A DNA stretch of 38,465 nucleotides from Bacteroidales bacterium (GTDB lineage: Bacteria; Bacteroidota; Bacteroidia; Bacteroidales; UBA932). Positions 7,495 to 15,707 of the stretch are shown here, one piece after another (within the stretch, counting starts at the first letter, position 1; every line of letters begins with the position of its first letter). Location of the stretch: contig JAFZED010000079.1 of assembly GCA_017560825.1 (NCBI GenBank), positions 1 to 38,465 on the forward strand, written 5' to 3'. The position numbers were made by a program, and so were the translations under genes. Below the pieces are notes generated by a model. That model had not been told where the DNA came from. It saw only the letters and a program-made list of their open reading frames with translations, and did no database searches.

Positions 7495-7520
7495 ACTATA
7501 CTCCCTAGGGGAGCACAAAA
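7495..7520 (+). repeat. Attachment-site-like copy of the tRNA-Lys 3' end (att B)
   Basis: Bases 7495-7516 match 1734-1755 at 20 of 22 positions, including the ACTAT flank. They contain the tRNA acceptor 3' strand GGGGAGCAC, with CCCTA in place of the T-stem CCCTG. No tRNA 5' part precedes it. It is read as the right junction of the TIR/ATPase/PIN element. Confidence 0.72.
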
Positions 7521-7522
7521 AG

Positions 7523-7549
7523 GCAGCTCAGAAATGAGCTGCTTTTTTT
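7523..7549 (+). terminator. Rho-independent terminator after att B
   Basis: The perfect stem GCAGCTC/GAGCTGC with loop AGAAAT is followed by seven T. It would end transcription coming from the PIN gene, or from a tRNA reconstituted at this site. Confidence 0.88.
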
Positions 7550-7630
7550 GTTGTATTTGATTCTGTACACAGTGCCGCCTCAGCATGTTGTGATTTTTTT
7601 GATAAAATTAGGATTATCCTAAAGAAAAAG

Positions 7631-7661
7631 TTGCATCTCTCACCGACATTGTCTATATTTG
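7631..7661 (+). promoter_or_regulatory. Promoter of tRNA-Lys
   Basis: TTG at 7631-7633 and TATATTTG at 7654-7661, 20 bases apart, match the Bacteroidota consensus. The start of transcription would lie about 45 bases before the mature tRNA. Confidence 0.75.
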
Positions 7662-7711
7662 CAGCCCCAAACGAAAAAAGGGGTTTGTAAGAAGTTCTTT
7701 TTTCAAATATT

Positions 7712-7784
7712 GCTTCCCTAGCTCAGTTGGTAGAGCACGACACTCTTAATGTTGGGGTCCAGGGTTCGAGCCCCTGGGGGAGCA
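7712..7784 (+). tRNA. tRNA-Lys (anticodon CTT)
   Basis: All four stems can be drawn. The acceptor pairs GCTTCCC (7712-7718) with GGGGAGC (7777-7783). The D stem is GCTC/GAGC. The anticodon stem is CGACA/TGTTG with loop CTCTTAA, giving anticodon CTT at 7745-7747. The T stem is CAGGG/CCCTG with loop TTCGAGC. A is the discriminator base and CCA is not encoded. The 3' end of this sequence is repeated at the two attachment-like sites to the left. Confidence 0.96.
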
Positions 7785-7786
7785 CG

Positions 7787-7815
7787 AAAGGTCAGCAGAA
7801 ACGCTGACCTTTTTT
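7787..7815 (+). terminator. Terminator of tRNA-Lys
   Basis: An eight-base stem (7789-7796 with 7803-7810) with loop AGAAAC is followed by six T. Its tail runs directly into the -33 element of the next gene's promoter. Confidence 0.9.
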
Positions 7816-7817
7816 CG

Positions 7818-7848
7818 TTGCAGGATGTCAGCTTTCTGGCTATCTTTG
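7818..7848 (+). promoter_or_regulatory. Promoter of the metallophosphoesterase gene
   Basis: TTG at 7818-7820, 20 bases, then TATCTTTG at 7841-7848. The ATG follows 27 bases later. Confidence 0.7.
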
Positions 7849-7875
7849 TAAGATGTTAGTAATTCCGGATACGTT

Positions 7876-9057
7876 ATGAAGATTTCTGTAAAGGTTGCGT
7901 TGGCGGGCATAATGATGGTGCTTGCAGGTTTGGTAGGTTTTGCGCAGGATGTGCCTGTAGCTGATGTGAAATGCGGCCCTTGGGTCACTAATGTGAGTGA
8001 TGAGGCCTTCAATGTGCTTTGGACGTCGAATTACAGGACACTTTCCTATGTTGAGGTGGCTCCCGACGACGGAAGCGATTTCGATGCCTGCAGGAGGCAG
8101 AGGTTCTATCAGACAGTGTCGGGCAGAAGGGTCATAGATACATTCCATAATGTCAGGGTGACCGGGCTCGAAAAGGGAGTAAAGTACCGTTACCGGATTA
8201 TGTCGAAGGCGGTTCTCAATGATGACAGTGCCTATCACACCGATTATGGAGAGCTTGTACAGTTGCCTGTGGCAGGGGAGTCGGCAGTCAGAATCTTGAA
8301 TCCTGAGGCAGAGACCTGCAGATTCACAATGCTTAATGATGTACACGCCGATGATGAAAAGTACAGAAAGCTTGTGAAGGACGTGCAGCCCGATGATATG
8401 GATTTTCTCGTCCTTGCAGGTGATATGATGTCATATATCAATGATATCGACGCTATGGTAAGCCACGTATATGGCCCTGTGCCGGAATTGGTTGCCAATG
8501 TCCCGACGTTCTACACGAGGGGCAACCACGAGACTCGTGGCAAGTATGCCTATCTTTTCCAGAAATATAATCCTACCGTCAGCGGTGACACATATTTCCT
8601 GCTTCGTCACGGTCCTGTGGCGGTGGTTGTTCTGGATGCCGGTGAGGATAAGCCCGACAGCAGCAAGGAGTACTCTGAAGCTGTGGATTTCGATCTCTTC
8701 CGCCAGCAGCAGCTCGAGTGGCTGAAGACTGCTGTCGAAGATCCTGCATTTAGGGAGGCTCCTGTGAAGGTCGCTGTAATGCACATCCCTGCCTTCAATT
8801 CCGAAGGAAGCTGGTACGGCGAAAAGAGGGCAAATGAAATGCTGGTGCCGGTGCTGAATGAGGCCGGTGTCGACATTATGCTGAGCGGCCATTACCATAA
8901 GTATGTCCTGGCAGAGAAAGGCAGGTATGGCAACGATTTCCCTATCCTTGCAAACGACAATGTCAGCCGCCTTGATTTCAGTTCGGATGGCAATGGATAT
9001 GAAATCCGCATCTACGACCTGGAAGGCAAGCTGACACGTTGTGTGACTGACCGGTAA
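7876..9057 (+). CDS. Secreted calcineurin-like metallophosphoesterase
   Basis: The 393-residue product begins with a signal peptide (MKISVKVALA... ending near FAQ, residue 24). A fibronectin-like domain similar to the N-terminal part of purple acid phosphatases spans about 30-130, followed by a metallophosphoesterase domain. Metal-ligand motifs are complete: NDVH (Asp155, His157), GD (182-183), GNHE (216-219), His303 in VMHIP, and GHYH (338-341). It should hydrolyse phosphate esters in the periplasm or outside the cell with a two-metal centre; the substrate is unknown. It has its own promoter and faces the minus-strand desulfidase gene end to end with a 7-base gap. Confidence 0.9.
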   Translation: MKISVKVALAGIMMVLAGLVGFAQDVPVADVKCGPWVTNVSDEAFNVLWTSNYRTLSYVEVAPDDGSDFDACRRQRFYQTVSGRRVIDTFHNVRVTGLEKGVKYRYRIMSKAVLNDDSAYHTDYGELVQLPVAGESAVRILNPEAETCRFTMLNDVHADDEKYRKLVKDVQPDDMDFLVLAGDMMSYINDIDAMVSHVYGPVPELVANVPTFYTRGNHETRGKYAYLFQKYNPTVSGDTYFLLRHGPVAVVVLDAGEDKPDSSKEYSEAVDFDLFRQQQLEWLKTAVEDPAFREAPVKVAVMHIPAFNSEGSWYGEKRANEMLVPVLNEAGVDIMLSGHYHKYVLAEKGRYGNDFPILANDNVSRLDFSSDGNGYEIRIYDLEGKLTRCVTDR

Positions 9058-9064
9058 GTCAATG

Positions 9065-10387
9065 CTATTTGCAGACCATTATGTCAAGGATCATATTGTC
9101 GGTGTTCTGCATTCCGACTGATCCGATACGTCCGAGGTTCTGGACTGTCTTTTCGATGTCTTTCTCGATGATTCCGTCGTGCTCTGAGATGCATATGCCT
9201 TCTCGGGCAAGAACGGCCGACTGAAGGGCGCTTGAGACTCCTGAAGCCACTTTCATTGCACAGCCGACCTTTGCACCGTCACAGACCATTCCTGTGATGT
9301 TTCCGATCATATTCTTGATTGCTGCGCAGATCTGCTCGTAGTCTCCGCCACGCAGGTAGACAAGGCCGCAGGCGGAGCCTGTAGAGGCGATTACGCAGCC
9401 GCATAGTGCAGACAGCTTGCCGAGGTAACCCTTGATGTGGATCGCTATGAGATGGCTGAGTACAAGTGCTCTTGCAAGTTCCTCGTCGCAGGTGCCGTAG
9501 CGCAGTGAGTAGGCGATGACAGGCATTGTGACAGTAATGCCCTGGTTGCCGCTTCCGGAGTTGCTCATTGCAGCAAGTGTGCAGCCCGCCATCCTGGCGT
9601 CTGAGGCTGCTGCTGTAAGTGACATAGCATAGCAGAGGAAGTCACCTCCGAACACCTCTTTATTCTCGTTCAAGGCAATTGCGTAGCCCACTTTGAGGCC
9701 ATAGGTGCCTTTGAGGCCTTCCTGTGCCAGTGCAAGGTTGAGCGTGCGTGACTCGAGTATGAACTCGATGTCCTCATAGGCCACGGTCGAAGCAAATTCG
9801 TATATCTCTTTTACTGTGAGCTTGTAGTCGAGGGTGCTCTTGGACTCCTTGACCTCTCCGTCTGCCTTCTTCTGTGAGGAAGTCAGTATCTGGCCGTCAA
9901 ATGAAGTCTCCACGATGTTGTCGTGGTCGCCTGCAATTACAGCGCTGGCCTTGTGGCCGTCAGACAGAACGCTTGCCTTGACATAGAGCTTCAGGTCGGT
10001 TTCTGCAAGACCGATCTTGACAGAGTCCTCTTCAACCATCTTCTTGGCCTGGCCGATAGATACCGGATCAAGGTCGCTGAGCACTTCCAGACCATATCTT
10101 GATTTGCCGCATACGGCTCCCAGGGCAGAAGCAATGTGAAGGCCGACCATTCCGGTGCCCGGGATTCCGACTCCCATACCGTTTTTAAGGATGTTTCCGC
10201 TGACTTCGATGTCAAGGGTGTAGCCTTCCTGCATTCGCCAGTCAGAGCCGGTGTAATCGCATTTTTCTTCGATGATTTCCATCGCTTTTGCAACGGCGAG
10301 CGCCACTGCAATCGGCTCGGTACATCCCAGAGCCGGCTTTACTTCTTTACGGATCAGTTCGATGATCTCTGCCTGTCTTGCGGTCAT
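9065..10387 (-). CDS. L-cysteine desulfidase / UPF0597 family (YhaM/CyuA-like)
   Basis: The 440-residue protein matches the serine-dehydratase-alpha-like UPF0597 family. It has the N-terminal ALGCTEPIA motif (Cys22) and later Cys-containing stretches, STGSACGLVYL and MVCDGAKVGCAMK, the places where the family binds an iron-sulfur cluster. Characterised members break L-cysteine down to pyruvate, ammonia and sulfide in the cytoplasm. The start ATG overlaps the stop of the upstream amidase gene by four bases (ATGA), showing translational coupling and membership of the same operon. Serine or another beta-substituted amino acid is an alternative substrate. Family is secure; exact activity is inferred. 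Confidence 0.9.
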   Translation of the reverse strand: MTARQAEIIELIRKEVKPALGCTEPIAVALAVAKAMEIIEEKCDYTGSDWRMQEGYTLDIEVSGNILKNGMGVGIPGTGMVGLHIASALGAVCGKSRYGLEVLSDLDPVSIGQAKKMVEEDSVKIGLAETDLKLYVKASVLSDGHKASAVIAGDHDNIVETSFDGQILTSSQKKADGEVKESKSTLDYKLTVKEIYEFASTVAYEDIEFILESRTLNLALAQEGLKGTYGLKVGYAIALNENKEVFGGDFLCYAMSLTAAASDARMAGCTLAAMSNSGSGNQGITVTMPVIAYSLRYGTCDEELARALVLSHLIAIHIKGYLGKLSALCGCVIASTGSACGLVYLRGGDYEQICAAIKNMIGNITGMVCDGAKVGCAMKVASGVSSALQSAVLAREGICISEHDGIIEKDIEKTVQNLGRIGSVGMQNTDNMILDIMVCK

Positions 10388-13300
10388 TTGTTGAAAAATT
10401 CTAAGGTTATAGAAATAATGTTGTCAATGCTTTTCTTCTCTTTCAGGGTCTCGATAGGGAAGCCCAGACACACAGTCTTGTAGCCTGTTCCTTCGAAGCA
10501 TATTCCTGCTGAAAGTCTGGTGTCCTTATAGTACAGGAAGGTACTTCCTTTCCTTGATGCCGGGGCAATCGCGTCAGGCGCCTCCACGCTGTAGCATACG
10601 GAATTGATGGTGTTATGGAAACTGCCGGCCTCTTCCTCCGCGGTTCCGGCACGCGAGCTTTCTTCAAACATCAACTCGCCTGTCCTTGATCCATAGTTCC
10701 TTGTCCACTTGTAGCCGAGTACCTCACGAGCGAATTTCTTGCTTGAGTCACGGAATGCCTTTTCAAATGTGACAGGATAGACCTCGTCCCAGATGTCTGT
10801 GGCAATGTGTGCGCCGCTCACGAGGATGTTTCCTCCGGCCTGTGCAAAAGAAGTCAATGCCTGCTGCATATCTTCTGTAAATACGGTAAATCTCTGCACC
10901 TCTCCAGCCTGATTTACGGTAGTTACCTGCTTGCCGCAGATGATATCGGCACTCCAGGCTGCCTGCCTGAAGGTCGAGTCTGCCGCGAAGGCTTCATTGC
11001 TGCAAGAGTAGAAGGCGTATCCGGCCTTGAGTATCGATTTTCCGTGTACATATGGATAGTCAAAGGTGTTTCCCGCCACGACCTTTCCTGCATAGTCTGA
11101 GTACGACGCGCCGAACCCCGGATTGTCATTTGTGATGAACTCGAACGAGCGTCTGTTCTGGTACATCTCTCCTATATAGGTAATGTCGTATATATGCGGA
11201 ACTCCGCTGTCAAGCGAATTGTCGAATCCGGCATATTCCGGAGTGTCGAAGAACGCCGGTGCGCTGATTCTGTCGAAGTTGTTGACTATGAGTACCTTCT
11301 GCTCGGTGCTGCCTTTCTTTGGCATACCTATGCTGACCGTCTCTGACGGGAAACTGCGGCCTCCGTCGTTATATGCCTCGATCCTGAAGCTGTAGATATG
11401 TCCGGGTTCGATGCCGACTCTGAATGAGAGTGTTCCGTCCTCGGCGGCGGTAGGTATGACGGTGGCGCCGCAATCGAATGCTCCCTCATCCTTTCGGGTA
11501 TATAATATATATCCCTCCGCTGACGCTGTCGGTTCAAGTGGGTCCTCGACCGCCTTCCAGCTTATCACCGCCTCCCGGTCGGACGCGAAGGCAACTCCCA
11601 TATTGTCGACGGGCAGCGGCTGTACCTCGTAAGGCACGCCGTACCTGTTTGAAAGGTATTTGAGCATACCTTTATATATGGCCCTGCTGACTGTAAAGCG
11701 GAAGCCCGGATCAAGACCGTACTTCATATCCGCGAAATTCTGGTGCGACAGAAGTTCGAGGAGCATAGACGGTGATGACGGTGTGCGGGATTCGCGATAG
11801 CCTCTGTCCCAGACACATCTGCGGCTCCACTGAGGGTCGAATGTGCTGCATATGTCGTGTACTATCTGGCTTTGAACCAGGTCAGCATACTCACGGCTGG
11901 TCATACGGTTTTCATTGTTGGGGAGCTTCTCCCTGTTCTCTGATTTGAGGGTGTAGATGGCGAGCGTGCCGACAATGGAGTCGTTCGGAGTCACCCCGGC
12001 ATCAGAATGGAAGCCTAAAGTAAGGTCGACAGGGATTCCTTTACCTCCTGTCTTGCCTGGATTCATATCCGAACCACGGCTGATCCACTCCACCCAGTCT
12101 CCGCGTGACATATAGTCGTCTGCGTAGTCATCCTTGGATTCATTCGGTGTGAATATGTCTTCTGCTGCGCCGGCCCACTGCAGCCAGTATCTTGCTCCTT
12201 CGGCCGATCTTGGCATTCCAGACACAACAGGCTCGTCCTTGGATCCTCTCTTCGCTCTTGCTATATTTCCCATTCCACCTCCGAAGCGTACGGCGTCAGC
12301 TGTTATGACGCTGCCCTTTTCGTGGAAATAGCCCTGAGGTGTGCTGTTGTCCAATGTCACATATCCTTCCTGACCTTCAGCGAACTCGAAAGTTCCGAGG
12401 TAGATCCAAGTGCCTCCACCGATGCTCTGGTTCACGATGAACTCGCTTTCGCCTCCGAGGTGATGGACTGTGTAATGAGCGGCTTTTGTGCTTTCAGGCA
12501 GGGATTTGTAGGAGATGTGGACTGCGTATCTTCCTCTTTCCGGGATAGACGGCCTCCACTCGACAGAAGCGGTTGATCTGGAGTCCTTTGCACAGTCTGC
12601 CTTGCGTGCGGTTCCGGTGATAAAAGGATTCTCCAGCCCTGTGTATATTTCCTTCTTGGCAGCGAAACCTGTTCCTGCATCTGTCCATCTGCCTTTTTCA
12701 TAGTACTCCGCCACTCCGTATCTGCGGTGTGAGGCGTCCTGGTCTGCAATGACTTCGTTTGTCTGTATGTCCCTTTCTCGAGGCATCAGTACATAGGCGC
12801 CGGCATTTTCAAGCATAGGCACGAGGTAGGGGAGAACGTAGCCCTGGGTGTACATATCCTCGACGGTCTGAAACAGGCACGGCCTCTGCCATTCCCACTC
12901 GCCGTTGTTCTGGTTGAAGTACCTTCCGTGGCTTTGCCATACTGCTATATTGCGTCCTGTGAGGCCCTTGGTGTAATTGTCTTCTGAAAGCCTTGTCACC
13001 AGCGGGTGGGGTCTGGAAGGAATCCCTATCCTTCCTTTTGTCTGGTCTGGGGTTCCGTCAAAACCGAGTTCGGGTGTGGTAAGGCGTTCAATTGCGACCT
13101 TGTTGCTGTAGATCACGCCGATTCCGTAATTCTTGTATTTTTCAGGGAATCTCTTCTTCAGTTCTTTTCTGAACCATTCCGGCTCACCTTCCCTCCAGGG
13201 ATAGTCTCCGAGAGAGTTTGTGAAATAAAAGTCCAGATTCTCTTTTCTCTTCATCACGTTCTTGAGCTGAAGGCTTCCCTTTACGTCGCGGTTTCTCTTG

Positions 13301-13416
13301 AGCATCGCGTCAAGAGAGTCGCAGACCGGTTTGAAGTCCTTTACAATCGAGTTCTGTGATGAGGCTGCAATAGAGAATGTCATCGCAGCGAGTATGGTGA
13401 GGATTATTCTTTTCAT
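10384..13416 (-). CDS. N-acetylmuramoyl-L-alanine amidase with inserted golvesin/xanthan-lyase domain
   Basis: The 1010-residue protein has a signal peptide (MKRIILTILAAMTFSIAASS). The catalytic amidase_3-like domain is split. Its first half carries AVWQSHGRYF near 160 and the acidic helix LFQTVEDMYTQGY; its second half carries LTLGFHSDAG near 465 and LLELLSHQNF near 555. Between them is a golvesin C-terminal-like beta domain (about 285-380), recognised by VEWRPSIPERGRYAVHISY. A fibronectin type III domain follows (about 615-700), then a C-terminal region of about 300 residues typical of Bacteroidota proteins often labelled xanthan lyase. Likely role is cell-wall cleavage in the periplasm. 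It shares ATGA overlaps with both neighbours, so it is in one operon with VanZ and the desulfidase. Confidence 0.85.
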   Translation of the reverse strand: MKRIILTILAAMTFSIAASSQNSIVKDFKPVCDSLDAMLKRNRDVKGSLQLKNVMKRKENLDFYFTNSLGDYPWREGEPEWFRKELKKRFPEKYKNYGIGVIYSNKVAIERLTTPELGFDGTPDQTKGRIGIPSRPHPLVTRLSEDNYTKGLTGRNIAVWQSHGRYFNQNNGEWEWQRPCLFQTVEDMYTQGYVLPYLVPMLENAGAYVLMPRERDIQTNEVIADQDASHRRYGVAEYYEKGRWTDAGTGFAAKKEIYTGLENPFITGTARKADCAKDSRSTASVEWRPSIPERGRYAVHISYKSLPESTKAAHYTVHHLGGESEFIVNQSIGGGTWIYLGTFEFAEGQEGYVTLDNSTPQGYFHEKGSVITADAVRFGGGMGNIARAKRGSKDEPVVSGMPRSAEGARYWLQWAGAAEDIFTPNESKDDYADDYMSRGDWVEWISRGSDMNPGKTGGKGIPVDLTLGFHSDAGVTPNDSIVGTLAIYTLKSENREKLPNNENRMTSREYADLVQSQIVHDICSTFDPQWSRRCVWDRGYRESRTPSSPSMLLELLSHQNFADMKYGLDPGFRFTVSRAIYKGMLKYLSNRYGVPYEVQPLPVDNMGVAFASDREAVISWKAVEDPLEPTASAEGYILYTRKDEGAFDCGATVIPTAAEDGTLSFRVGIEPGHIYSFRIEAYNDGGRSFPSETVSIGMPKKGSTEQKVLIVNNFDRISAPAFFDTPEYAGFDNSLDSGVPHIYDITYIGEMYQNRRSFEFITNDNPGFGASYSDYAGKVVAGNTFDYPYVHGKSILKAGYAFYSCSNEAFAADSTFRQAAWSADIICGKQVTTVNQAGEVQRFTVFTEDMQQALTSFAQAGGNILVSGAHIATDIWDEVYPVTFEKAFRDSSKKFAREVLGYKWTRNYGSRTGELMFEESSRAGTAEEEAGSFHNTINSVCYSVEAPDAIAPASRKGSTFLYYKDTRLSAGICFEGTGYKTVCLGFPIETLKEKKSIDNIISITLEFFNK

Positions 13417-13817
13417 TTGTCAAGTCTGTGTCGGGCAAGGATAATCATTAGGGTTATGACTGCTCCTGCAGCTATCCCTGCGATGTTGGCATAGAAGTCC
13501 TTGATGTCATAATTCCTTCCTGCGGCGATCTGCAGACGTTCCACACCCATTGACATTGCGGTTCCGACTACGATGATTGCGGCCAATGCGATGAGATGGA
13601 TGCTCACACCCTTTCTGTCAGGGCGGAATGATATATATGCAAGGATAGGGTAGGGAAGGAACATTATGAAATGTATGACCTTGTCTGTCGGTATTCCGAA
13701 TATGAACTGTTGCAGGACAGGGATGCTGCCGGGCTTGAGAAAGCACAGGTAGGCCACTGCCGCAAGGTAAAATGCGAACAGCAGTATTGCCATATGCCTT
13801 CTTTTAAGCGCTTTCAT
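13413..13817 (-). CDS. VanZ-like membrane protein
   Basis: This small protein of 134 residues is very hydrophobic, with about four predicted membrane helices. It contains the VanZ-family features FLKPGSIP and GIPTDKVIHFIMFLPYPIL (the DK-x-x-HF pattern). VanZ-like proteins are of uncertain function; the founding member gives low-level teicoplanin resistance. It begins two bases after the ABC transporter stop and overlaps the amidase start by four bases, so it is translated as part of the operon. Confidence 0.88.
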   Translation of the reverse strand: MKALKRRHMAILLFAFYLAAVAYLCFLKPGSIPVLQQFIFGIPTDKVIHFIMFLPYPILAYISFRPDRKGVSIHLIALAAIIVVGTAMSMGVERLQIAAGRNYDIKDFYANIAGIAAGAVITLMIILARHRLDK

Positions 13818-13819
13818 CT

Positions 13820-15652
13820 CTACAGTGCCTGCATATCGTTAAGTTTCTTGTAATAGCCGTCAAGGGCGAGAAGTTCCTCGTGGCGGCCTCTTTCGACGAT
13901 GCGTCCCTCGTGCATCACGCAGATCTCATCGGCATTTCTGATGGTCGAGAGCCTGTGGGCGATGGCGATGGTGGTCCTGCTGGATGTCAGCCTGTCGAGG
14001 GCTTCCTGTACGAGCTTTTCGGATTCTGTGTCAAGAGCAGATGTAGCTTCGTCAAGAATGAGGACAGGAGGGTTCTTCAGGATGGCACGTGCAATGCTGA
14101 TTCGCTGTCTCTGGCCTCCTGAAAGCTTGCTTCCTCTGTCACCGATGTTTGTCTGGTAGCCTTCCTCTTTCTCCATAATGAAGTCGTGGGCATTGGCAAT
14201 CTTGGCTGCAGCGATGACCTGGTCCATCGTGGCTCCCTCCACTCCGAAGGCTATGTTGTTGAATATGGTGTCGTTGAAGAGGATGGCCTCCTGGTTTACG
14301 TTTCCGATAAGGCTTCTGAGGTCCTTTACGCGGAAATTGCGGATGTCTGTGCCGTCCAGGGTGATGGAGCCGCTGCAGACGTCATAGTAGCGCGGGATAA
14401 GGTCTACCAGGGTGGACTTTCCTGATCCGGACTGTCCTACAAGGGCTACTGTCTTGCCTTTCGGGATGGTGAGGTCAATGTCAGTCAGCACTTCCTTGCC
14501 CTCCTCATAGCTGAATGAAACTCCCTTGAACTGGATCTTGTCGTTGAAGCTGTCCAGTGAAGCTGGCTCGGCTATCTCCCTGATGTCGTTTTCGGCATTC
14601 ATAATCTTGTCCACTCGCTCCATTGAAGCAAGTCCCTTAGGAATGTTGTAGCTGGCCTTCGAGAACTCCTTCAGAGGCGCAAGGACGCTGTAAAGGATGG
14701 TCATATAGAATATGAACGCAGGAGCGTCGATCGGAGCCCTGTCGCTCAGGATCAGCGTACCTCCGAACCAGAGGACTATCATAATCATAATCGAGCCGAG
14801 GAACTCGCTCACAGGGTGGGCGGAAGCCTGTCGTGTGGCCACTCTGCCGGATGCCTTGCGGTACTCGTTGGCGGTGACTGTGAATCTTTCCTTCATCTTG
14901 TCTTCCGCGATGAAGGCCTTGATTACGCGGAGTCCTCCGAGAGTCTCATCAAGTTGGGCCATTGTTTCACTCCATTTGTCCTGAGCCTCAAGGGATTGCC
15001 TCTTGAGCTTCTTTCCTATTGCACCCATTCCCCAGGCCATCAAAGGGACTACGGATATGGTGAAGAGGGTCAGCTCCCAACTGAGGTAGATGAGGGCACC
15101 GAAGTAGCAGATTATAAGGATAGGGTTCTTGATCAGCATATCAAGCGAGCTGACGATGGACACCTCGATCTCTGTCACGTCGCCGCTCATCCTTGCTATG
15201 ATGTCTCCCTTTTTCTGCTTCGAGAAGAAGCCCATCGGAAGGCTGAGGAGCTTGTTGTAGACCATAGTCCTGATGTCGCGTACGATACCGGTTCTCAGAG
15301 GGATCATCACAGCTGAGGAAGCGAAGTAGCAGCTGGTCTTGAGCAGGGTCATTCCTCCGAAGATGAGTCCGAGAATAAGAAGGGCATTTGAGCCTCCTAC
15401 CTTGTCTACAAGCTGGCTGACATAGTAGTAGAAGTTGTTCATTATCACTTCCTTGCTTGGAATTCCTGTTCCCCACGGCATAAACTCATAGACGTTTGTG
15501 TCCAGTTTGAACAGGATGTTCAGGATGGGGATCAGAAGGGCGAAGGAGAAGATGTTGAATACGGCCGAAAGAAGGTTCAGGATGATCGAACCTCCAAGGT
15601 ATTTCTTATATGGAGCGGCGAAGCGCTTTAAGACTTTCCAGAATGCTTTCAT
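13820..15652 (-). CDS. MsbA-like ABC exporter (fused membrane and ATPase domains)
   Basis: At 610 residues this is a standard half-size exporter. Six membrane helices fill about residues 1-320. The ATPase domain follows with Walker A GQSGSGKS (406-413), signature LSGGQ (510-514), Walker B LILDEATS (531-538) and a switch His in AIAHRLST. Such proteins work as homodimers and flip lipids, such as lipid A core, or export small molecules. In Bacteroidota this form is usually annotated as a lipid A export permease, but the substrate cannot be read from sequence. It leads a tightly packed run with VanZ, amidase and desulfidase. Confidence 0.92.
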   Translation of the reverse strand: MKAFWKVLKRFAAPYKKYLGGSIILNLLSAVFNIFSFALLIPILNILFKLDTNVYEFMPWGTGIPSKEVIMNNFYYYVSQLVDKVGGSNALLILGLIFGGMTLLKTSCYFASSAVMIPLRTGIVRDIRTMVYNKLLSLPMGFFSKQKKGDIIARMSGDVTEIEVSIVSSLDMLIKNPILIICYFGALIYLSWELTLFTISVVPLMAWGMGAIGKKLKRQSLEAQDKWSETMAQLDETLGGLRVIKAFIAEDKMKERFTVTANEYRKASGRVATRQASAHPVSEFLGSIMIMIVLWFGGTLILSDRAPIDAPAFIFYMTILYSVLAPLKEFSKASYNIPKGLASMERVDKIMNAENDIREIAEPASLDSFNDKIQFKGVSFSYEEGKEVLTDIDLTIPKGKTVALVGQSGSGKSTLVDLIPRYYDVCSGSITLDGTDIRNFRVKDLRSLIGNVNQEAILFNDTIFNNIAFGVEGATMDQVIAAAKIANAHDFIMEKEEGYQTNIGDRGSKLSGGQRQRISIARAILKNPPVLILDEATSALDTESEKLVQEALDRLTSSRTTIAIAHRLSTIRNADEICVMHEGRIVERGRHEELLALDGYYKKLNDMQAL

Positions 15653-15684
15653 TTGCTCGAATCAGAACGGGTTTCTTAATCTTG

Positions 15685-15692
15685 CAAATATA
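15685..15692 (-). promoter_or_regulatory. -7 box of the ABC transporter operon
   Basis: On the minus strand it reads TATATTTG, 32 bases before the ATG, in the gap after the M28 peptidase gene. It suggests the transporter operon starts here and is not read only from the peptidase promoter. Confidence 0.55.
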
Positions 15693-15707
15693 AGCAATAT
15701 TTTCGCT

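Larger units (their letters stand above)
7382..7711. other. Intergenic region between the PIN gene and tRNA-Lys
   Basis: These 330 bases contain no gene. They hold the right arm-like repeat (7446-7464), the second tRNA-Lys 3' copy with its terminator (7495-7549), a 6-3-6 inverted repeat TTAGGA-TTA-TCCTAA (7607-7621) and the tRNA promoter (7631-7661). Bases after about 7550 are probably native chromosome. Confidence 0.7.

Noticed and set aside
7746-8346. Minus-strand open frames opposite tRNA-Lys and the start of the metallophosphoesterase gene
   Set aside because: They are shadows of the plus-strand gene and one reads through the tRNA. The plus-strand frame has a signal peptide and complete metal motifs.
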